Assembly: GCA_003134655.1 (NCBI GenBank)
Contig: PLBY01000161.1
Coordinates: forward strand, 124,001 to 188,000
Source of the DNA: Acidobacteriaceae bacterium
GTDB lineage: Bacteria; Acidobacteriota; Terriglobia; Terriglobales; Acidobacteriaceae
DNA: 64,000 bases
Direction: 5' to 3'
Below are positions 59,380-64,000 of the stretch, piece by piece; position 1 is the stretch's first letter, and each line of letters begins with the position of its first letter. A program made the translations under genes and the position numbers. The notes beneath the pieces are model-generated. The model saw only the letters and a program-made list of their open reading frames with translations, searched no databases and was not told the origin of the DNA.

Positions 59380-60246
59380 ATGGCGAATAACGTCAAGCTG
59401 CTGGTAGTGGACGACAATCCGATGGTACTGGCGATGCTGCAGCAGGCGTTGACTCCGCTGGCTTTAGTCACGACCGCGACGGATGCTGCGGACGCGCTCT
59501 TGAAAGCCGTCGACGATACGCCCGATTTGCTGGTCTGCGACTACAAAATGCCGGGCATGGATGGAAAGCAGCTAGTTGAAAAACTGAGGAGCCGCCCAGC
59601 CACTGCAAATTTTTCCACCGTGTTGATGGCAAACAAAGTCGACATCGCGGAACGGCTCTCGCCCGCCGACGCAGCCGATGATTATCTGGAGAAACCGTTT
59701 TATCTGAAGGATGCGACGCGCCGCATCAAGCGCACGATTGACCGCATTGCGCTCGAGAAGATGGCCAAGACTGCACCGAAAGATGGCGTGGTGCGGGGCA
59801 GCCTGGCCCAGATGAACGTCATCGACTTGATGCAGTCCCTCGAGATGGGGCGGAAGAGCTGCCAGCTTTCCCTGAGCAACGAAGGCGACCAGTGCGAAGT
59901 GTTTTTTGCCGAGGGGCAGGTGAAGCACGCGACCTATGGAGCGCTGGTGGGCGACGAGGCCGTGTTCAAAGTTCTGCGCTGGACCGGCGGAAATTTTCAG
60001 CTCGACTTCGAGGGCAAGACGGACAAAGAGACGACGCAGCTTAATACCCAGGGACTGTTGATGGAAGGCTTGCGGCTGCTGGACGAATCCTCGCGCGATG
60101 GAGGCGGAGAGCCGGAACCTGAGGCTGCCCCTCTTGCGAGTGCGCCTTCCACTCCTCCCACTACGCCCAGTGCTCCCAGTGCGCCTTCAGCGCCTGCGGG
60201 CAGAGGCCGGAGGGAAGAAGAGGAAGATGTCCTCCTCGATGGCTGA
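59380..60246 (+). CDS. Response regulator with PATAN/DUF4388 domain
   Basis: 288 aa. The receiver domain (residues 1-125) has phospho-acceptor Asp54 in LLVCDYKMPGMDGKQL, acidic pair VVDDNP and the KP-type EKPF. A DUF4388/PATAN domain follows (GSLAQMNVIDLMQSLEMGRK, EVFFAEGQVKHATYGALVGD, WTGGNFQLDFEGKTDKETTQ), and a Pro/Ala/Ser-rich tail ends in RREEEEDVLLDG. PATAN regulators often act in motility or surface behaviour; the pilT-type gene is four genes upstream. It sits inside the Moco gene run and overlaps mogA by 20 bases. Confidence 0.85.
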   Translation: MANNVKLLVVDDNPMVLAMLQQALTPLALVTTATDAADALLKAVDDTPDLLVCDYKMPGMDGKQLVEKLRSRPATANFSTVLMANKVDIAERLSPADAADDYLEKPFYLKDATRRIKRTIDRIALEKMAKTAPKDGVVRGSLAQMNVIDLMQSLEMGRKSCQLSLSNEGDQCEVFFAEGQVKHATYGALVGDEAVFKVLRWTGGNFQLDFEGKTDKETTQLNTQGLLMEGLRLLDESSRDGGGEPEPEAAPLASAPSTPPTTPSAPSAPSAPAGRGRREEEEDVLLDG

Positions 60247-60730
60247 ACCGCGGAACGTCACGGCCGCTGTAGTGACGGTCAGCGATTCGTGCGCTCGCGG
60301 GCAGCGCGAGGATCTCTCGGGTCCGGCAGTGGCGCAGGTTCTGCAGAAGCTTCACTTCTCGGTTGCCGTGCGCAAAGTAGTTCCGGATGACTCCATTCAA
60401 ATTCAGAACGTGCTGATTCGGCTGGCGCGCGAGGTTCACTTCATCGTGACGACCGGTGGCACCGGGATTGCTGCGCGCGACGTTACTCCAGAGGCCACTG
60501 TGGCCGTGTGTGACCGGCTCTTGGACGGCGTGGCGGAGCGCATGCGGAGTGAGGGCAGCAAGAAGACTCCATTTGCCGCGCTGAGCCGGGGAGTGTGCGG
60601 CGTGCGGGACCGGGCCTTGATCCTCAACTTGCCGGGGAGTCCTGCCGGGGCGGTGGAGTCGCTGGAGGCTGTGGCTGCGTTGGTTCCGCATGCGATTGAG
60701 TTATTGAGCGGGAAGACGGAGCATCGGTAG
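60227..60730 (+). CDS. mogA: Molybdopterin adenylyltransferase (MogA/MoaB)
   Basis: Adenylates molybdopterin before molybdenum insertion by MoeA; 167 aa. VTAAVVTVSDSCARGQREDLSGP opens the fold, with VPDDSIQIQNVLIRLAREVHFIVTTGGTGIAARDVTPEAT as the nucleotide-binding core and GLPG-like LNLPGSPAGAVESLEAV at the end. Start is ATG 60227, overlapping the previous gene's end; ATG 60239 is an alternative. MogA and MoaB cannot be separated by eye. Confidence 0.93.
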   Translation: MSSSMAEPRNVTAAVVTVSDSCARGQREDLSGPAVAQVLQKLHFSVAVRKVVPDDSIQIQNVLIRLAREVHFIVTTGGTGIAARDVTPEATVAVCDRLLDGVAERMRSEGSKKTPFAALSRGVCGVRDRALILNLPGSPAGAVESLEAVAALVPHAIELLSGKTEHR

Positions 60731-60747
60731 GGTCGGCCAAATGCGTA

Positions 60748-60803
60748 GCCGCGACACAAACCGTCGCGGCCTGGACGGGCGAAGGCGCCCGTGCCCACAT
60801 GAG
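60748..60803. repeat. Two palindromes after mogA, CCCACAT-tailed
   Basis: GCCGCGAC-ACAAAC-CGTCGCGGC (60748-60770), then GGACGGGC-GAAG-GCGCCCGTG followed by CCCACATGAG. Several weakly related ACGAGC(A/G) units trail it to about 60850. Lies between convergent mogA and the amidohydrolase. Confidence 0.75.
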
Positions 60804-60854
60804 CATTCTCGACACGAGCACTTCCTACACGAGCGTTCCCCATACGAGCAATGT

Positions 60855-62303
60855 TTACTTCACGGGCCTTCCTGGGCCTACTAGTGCGCGACCGGGGAAC
60901 ACTTCGGGGACCAGCTTGCCTTCGTCGATCACTGGCGTTCCTCCCACCAGCAGATAGCGCACTCCGACGCTCGGTTCCATTGGTTTATCGAAGGTGGAGC
61001 GGTCGGTGATGGTTTGGGGATCGAAGACGACAATGTCTGCGTCGGCGCTTTCCTGTAGACGTCCTTTCTGGTGGCCGGCGGGAGTCGAGCGCTCCAGCAT
61101 CTGCGCGGGCATCAGCGTCATCTTGCGGAGCGCGTCCATTAAGGTGAGGGTTTTTTTCTCGCGGACATATTGCGCCAGGACGCGCGAGTAAGTGCCGGCG
61201 TTGCGCGGATGCCCTTCGGCTCCGTCGCTGGCAATCATGATCAGCGGATTGGGGATGATCTTGTCGACCGTTTCCTGCCTGTTGGCGAAGATCAAGATCC
61301 ACTGTTCCTTGCTGGAGTTATGGAGTTCCTCGAAGCGCTCTTTGGTGAGGTGTTCGCCGGTGCCGGGCATGACGAGATTCCCGTAGTCGATGCCCAGTTT
61401 TTCGCGCCAGCCGGGATTGAACACCGCGGAATTGATGGCCGTCATGCCGGCAATGTAGGGATAAGCCTCGGTGGTTACGTCGAGTCCGCGGGCGCGGGCT
61501 CCTTCGATCAGTGAGATGCATACCAGCGAGTCGCTCAGGCAAGTGCTGTTGATGTGAACGATGTGGAGAGCGGCCCCTGTGATCGCGGCGGCGCCGATGA
61601 CTTCCTCGGTCGATTGAATTGCCGACCCAGGTTCGATTCGACCTGCGCTACGCATGTGAGTATAGACCGGCACCTTGCGCTCGGCCGCCACTCGGAAGAC
61701 GTCAATGACCTCGAGACGGGTGGCGCCAGGGGTGTACTCAATGCCCATGCCGATGCCGAGGGCGCCCGCATCGAGTTCGTCGCGGAGGCGCTGCTGAATG
61801 CGCTCGATCTGTTCAGGGGTAGCGGGTTGATCGGTGGCGGGTCCGCTCTTCGGCAGAATCGTTCCGTCAGGGAGAGGTGCGCCAAACACCAGCGAGCGCG
61901 CTGCGACATGGCTGGCGGTGGTGCCGTAGTGGATGATGGAGTGTCCCTGCTTGGACTTCAGGAACTGAGTGACGTCGGGCGCGCCGATTTCCATTTCGAG
62001 AGCCGTGGTCACGCCGTCAAAGGCTTTCACGCGCTGGCTGGCAAGTTCCTGGCCGTGCTGGTGCAGATCAATGAAACCGGGGGCAACAACGAGTCCAGCC
62101 GCGCGGATCGTATGCCGCCCACTGAGTGGAGCCACAGAGATACTGGCGATCTTCCCCTCACGGATGCCGACATTGCGTACGCCGTCGAGACCTGACTCAG
62201 GGTCCATGACGCGACCGCCTTCCAGGACGAGGTCATATTGCTGGGCTACGGCGAGCGTGGATGCAATTGTGAGAAGACAGACACTGAGAAACAGCTTGCG
62301 CAT
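60855..62303 (-). CDS. Exported D-aminoacylase-like amidohydrolase
   Basis: 482-aa metal-dependent amidohydrolase of the N-acyl-D-amino-acid deacylase group, with signal peptide (KLFLSVCLLTIASTLAVAQQ). YDLVLEGGRVMDPESGLDGVRNVGI, VAPGFIDLHQHGQELASQRVKAFDGVTTALEME (metal HxH), HIVHINSTCLSDS, VTTEAYPYIAGMTAIN, and IASDGAEGHPRNAGTYSRVLAQYV. Start ATG 62303; an upstream ATG at 62408 would overlap the divergent gene. Substrate probably N-acylated D-amino acids or dihydropyrimidine-like amides. Confidence 0.87.
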   Translation of the reverse strand: MRKLFLSVCLLTIASTLAVAQQYDLVLEGGRVMDPESGLDGVRNVGIREGKIASISVAPLSGRHTIRAAGLVVAPGFIDLHQHGQELASQRVKAFDGVTTALEMEIGAPDVTQFLKSKQGHSIIHYGTTASHVAARSLVFGAPLPDGTILPKSGPATDQPATPEQIERIQQRLRDELDAGALGIGMGIEYTPGATRLEVIDVFRVAAERKVPVYTHMRSAGRIEPGSAIQSTEEVIGAAAITGAALHIVHINSTCLSDSLVCISLIEGARARGLDVTTEAYPYIAGMTAINSAVFNPGWREKLGIDYGNLVMPGTGEHLTKERFEELHNSSKEQWILIFANRQETVDKIIPNPLIMIASDGAEGHPRNAGTYSRVLAQYVREKKTLTLMDALRKMTLMPAQMLERSTPAGHQKGRLQESADADIVVFDPQTITDRSTFDKPMEPSVGVRYLLVGGTPVIDEGKLVPEVFPGRALVGPGRPVK

Positions 62304-62388
62304 GGGGGCTCCGAAGCCAGCGATGATAGCAGGCGTCGGCGTGGACTGACACATTCCTTCCTCGATCACGTACACTAGCGGTTTCCTC

Positions 62389-63009
62389 TTGAAGAGCATT
62401 GGACACATTCTGGCGCGCTACACGGCGTGGATTCTGGGACTGATGAAGGTCTTGGGAATCTGGGGTCCGTTTGTGATTGCGTTCGCCGACAGCGCACTGT
62501 TGGGCATGCCGGTGGATTTTGTCGTTGCTACATACGTACATCAGGATCGCGGGCGCTTCTTGCTCTACATCGCGATGGCATCGCTGGGGTCGGCTCTGGG
62601 CAGCATTCCGTTGTACATCATCGGGTATCTTGGCGGGGAGAAAGTGCTCCGGAAGCGGATTTCAGAAGAGCGTTTCTTGAAGATTCATCGTTCGTTTGAA
62701 AAGCACGAATTCTGGGCGCTGATGTTTCCGGGGATGCTGCCGCCACCTATGCCATTCAAGATCTTCGTGTTGGGCGCGGCGGTCTTTGAAATGCGCTTTC
62801 GCGACTTCCTGGTGGCGATCTTCCTCGGAAGATTTGTCCGGTTCCTGGTCCTGTCGGTGCTGGTGCTTTGGTTCGGTCCGCAGATTGTCGGATTGTTCGG
62901 CGGAGCTGTGAAGCGGCATTGGATTTTGATTTTAGTGGCAGCCGTGGCGGGAGTTTGCTTGTGGCTGGTGCTGCGCCGGAGAACCGCGGACGAGGAGTTT
63001 GGAGAGTAG
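62389..63009 (+). CDS. VTT/DedA-type (YqaA-like) membrane protein
   Basis: 206-aa membrane protein of the VTT (SNARE-associated/DedA) superfamily. Signatures: PFVIAFADSALLGMPVDFVV, AMASLGSALGSIPLYIIGYLGGEKVLRK, FWALMFPGMLPPPMPFKIFV (the proline-rich core) and LVAIFLGRFVRFLVLSVLVLWFG. Start is given as TTG 62389 (an ATG at 62443 would lose the first helix's cap). Such proteins move or organise lipids; specific role unknown. Confidence 0.8.
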   Translation: MKSIGHILARYTAWILGLMKVLGIWGPFVIAFADSALLGMPVDFVVATYVHQDRGRFLLYIAMASLGSALGSIPLYIIGYLGGEKVLRKRISEERFLKIHRSFEKHEFWALMFPGMLPPPMPFKIFVLGAAVFEMRFRDFLVAIFLGRFVRFLVLSVLVLWFGPQIVGLFGGAVKRHWILILVAAVAGVCLWLVLRRRTADEEFGE

Positions 63010-63112
63010 ACAGGTCACGCAGCTGCGAGCGAAGACGCCACGTCCCAGATGGGCCACAGCCCATCCTCACGGAAGCATCTTTTCTACACGAGCCTTAAGG
63101 TGTGCGTGCTGC

Positions 63113-63643
63113 TTATGCGGCAGCCGAGTGGTCGCCAGACTTATCCAGCCATCCAGCAATCGCGTGGAACAACACGGGAGCGCCGAACATTACCGTGGTG
63201 AACAACAGATCTCCCACAACGGCGTGGCGGAAGAAGGGCAGGCCGGCGTCATAGCAAGTCATGAGGCCAGCGGCGGTGCGGGGATACATGTCCCAAGCAG
63301 CCCAGACCGCGAAGTTACTCACCACAAAAAATGTGACCGAGCCGGCCAGGGCGGAGCCAAGAATCCGGAACGCTCCCGCATTCTGCTTGAGGGTGGTGCC
63401 CAGCCACAGCATCGCGGCATACCACGCCCAGGTAACAAAGTGGTCCCAGCTGAACGGGTATTTATAGACCAAGGTCGTGAGCACGACGTCGGATGCGGCG
63501 AGCAGCACCAGTGGGATCCAAAGGTGGCGGCGTGGCGCGCGCGCTCCGAAGAAGAGCAGTGCTGCTCCCACCGGCGTAAAGGCCATCGGATGAGGCATGA
63601 AACGGAGCGCTACGGCGAAGAGGACAAATACGTATGCCAGCAT
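63113..63643 (-). CDS. DUF6580-type membrane protein
   Basis: 176 aa with five or six hydrophobic helices (MLAYVFVLFAVALRFM, FTPVGAALLFFGARAP, HLWIPLVLLAASDVVLTTL, WAWYAAMLWLGTTL, VTFFVVSNFAVWAAWDM, VVGDLLFTTVMFGAPVLFHAIAG). The PHP-x-x-FTPVGA and SNFAVWA-x-x-MYP wording matches the DUF6580 (putative transport) family. Possible ECF-type vitamin-binding fold, not proven. GAGG(T)GATTC precedes the ATG. Confidence 0.8.
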   Translation of the reverse strand: MLAYVFVLFAVALRFMPHPMAFTPVGAALLFFGARAPRRHLWIPLVLLAASDVVLTTLVYKYPFSWDHFVTWAWYAAMLWLGTTLKQNAGAFRILGSALAGSVTFFVVSNFAVWAAWDMYPRTAAGLMTCYDAGLPFFRHAVVGDLLFTTVMFGAPVLFHAIAGWLDKSGDHSAAA

Positions 63644-63771
63644 GAATCACCTCGTGACGAATTCTTATTCTGGGCGCTGGAGAGGCTGGCGTCAAGAGAG
63701 GATCGGCGGCAAGCAGATATTTTGACAAGCGGAGATGAGTGTCTTTGTTCCTCAAACGGCTTGCCAGGCTT

Positions 63772-64000
63772 CTAACGCTGACCGGGTTCGGGGACGACAG
63801 TCGGACCTTTGCCCGTATCGTAGACATCGCCGACGACGTGCAGATTCTGGTCGATTTCCACCGCCCTGCTCAGGCCGCCACGACTCCGGCCCTTGAGCGA
63901 GCGCGGTATCCCGGCATAGCGCAGGTCCTGAAAGAGGACAATGAAGCCCTGCTCCGGAGGTTGGAGCTCTTCAGCTTCGGTGATGGGATATTGCGCCCAA
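63772..64000 (-). CDS. C-terminal end of a metal-dependent hydrolase-like membrane protein (5' end outside window)
   Basis: The last 75 codons of a gene entering from the right edge: QYPITEAEELQPPEQGFIVL, FQDLRYAGIPRSLKGRSRGG, AVEIDQNLHVVGDVYDTG, stop at 63772. The FQDLR...AVEIDQNLHVV wording resembles the end of DUF457/YdjM-type predicted metal-dependent hydrolases. Only the tail is visible, so the call is tentative. Confidence 0.5.
   Translation of the reverse strand, partial: WAQYPITEAEELQPPEQGFIVLFQDLRYAGIPRSLKGRSRGGLSRAVEIDQNLHVVGDVYDTGKGPTVVPEPGQR

Noticed and set aside
1-64000. CRISPR array, rRNA operon, prophage
   Set aside because: No regularly spaced repeats with unique spacers, no rRNA-like sequence, and no phage structural genes were seen; the repeats found are irregular and dispersed.

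Overview
The window is GC-rich chromosomal DNA from a free-living Gram-negative-type bacterium. It most resembles soil Acidobacteriota (Terriglobia, Koribacter-like). That placement is an inference from three things: clusters of secreted DinB-like proteins, a GloVer-repeat remnant, and several families of short dispersed intergenic repeats. No rRNA, convincing tRNA or CRISPR array was seen. Most genes are housekeeping or general metabolism, in short runs on both strands.

Layout. 1-12.5 kb: partial CPBP protease, YIP1-type membrane protein, aldo/keto reductase, two tandem secreted DinB-like proteins, radical SAM protein, ACT protein, Asp/Glu racemase, peptide deformylase, adenosine deaminase, carboxylesterase, amino-acid permease. 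12.7-23 kb: UvrD/PcrA helicase, ARPP-1-type secreted protein, a sugar-binding-protein fold without signal peptide, HEAT-repeat protein, beta-propeller, ATP-dependent DNA ligase. 23-31 kb: DUF1385 protein, four-helix-bundle (S23-type) protein, prfA, DinB-like protein, prmC, then purL-purF on the other strand. 31-37 kb: an accessory island of small unknown genes, remnants and repeats. 37-50.6 kb: selB, AhpD-like protein, GNAT, trmFO, two MacB-type permeases, two ExbD proteins, der, DinG-type helicase. 50.6-64 kb: AbrB-type protein, CocE-type hydrolase, queuosine genes queD-queE-queC, TPR protein, PilT-type ATPase, molybdenum cofactor genes moeA-moaC-(response regulator)-mogA, D-aminoacylase-type amidohydrolase, VTT membrane protein, DUF6580-type protein and a partial hydrolase.

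The most informative structure is in the island. A 1741-bp element (33249-34989) has 26-bp imperfect terminal inverted repeats and an exact 8-bp target duplication (CGAGTCAG). It splits a gene: removing the element and one duplication restores a single 313-codon frame whose C-terminal half looks like a PD-(D/E)XK nuclease. The element carries only the tail of an IS1-like transposase, an inverted P63C-domain fragment, and an apparently intact two-gene cargo: a 72-aa conserved-looking protein followed by a DUF2335 membrane protein.

The second notable theme is a family of small GC-rich palindromes usually followed by CCACA(T/C). About a dozen copies occur in the window. Several lie in frame inside conserved genes (uvrD, prmC, trmFO, probably moeA), adding peptide insertions to otherwise standard enzymes. 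Other simple repeat families (ACTCAGTAC, GTCGTTGGTC, AGCTAAGAGC, ATTGTTGATT and a 127-bp direct repeat) lie between genes.
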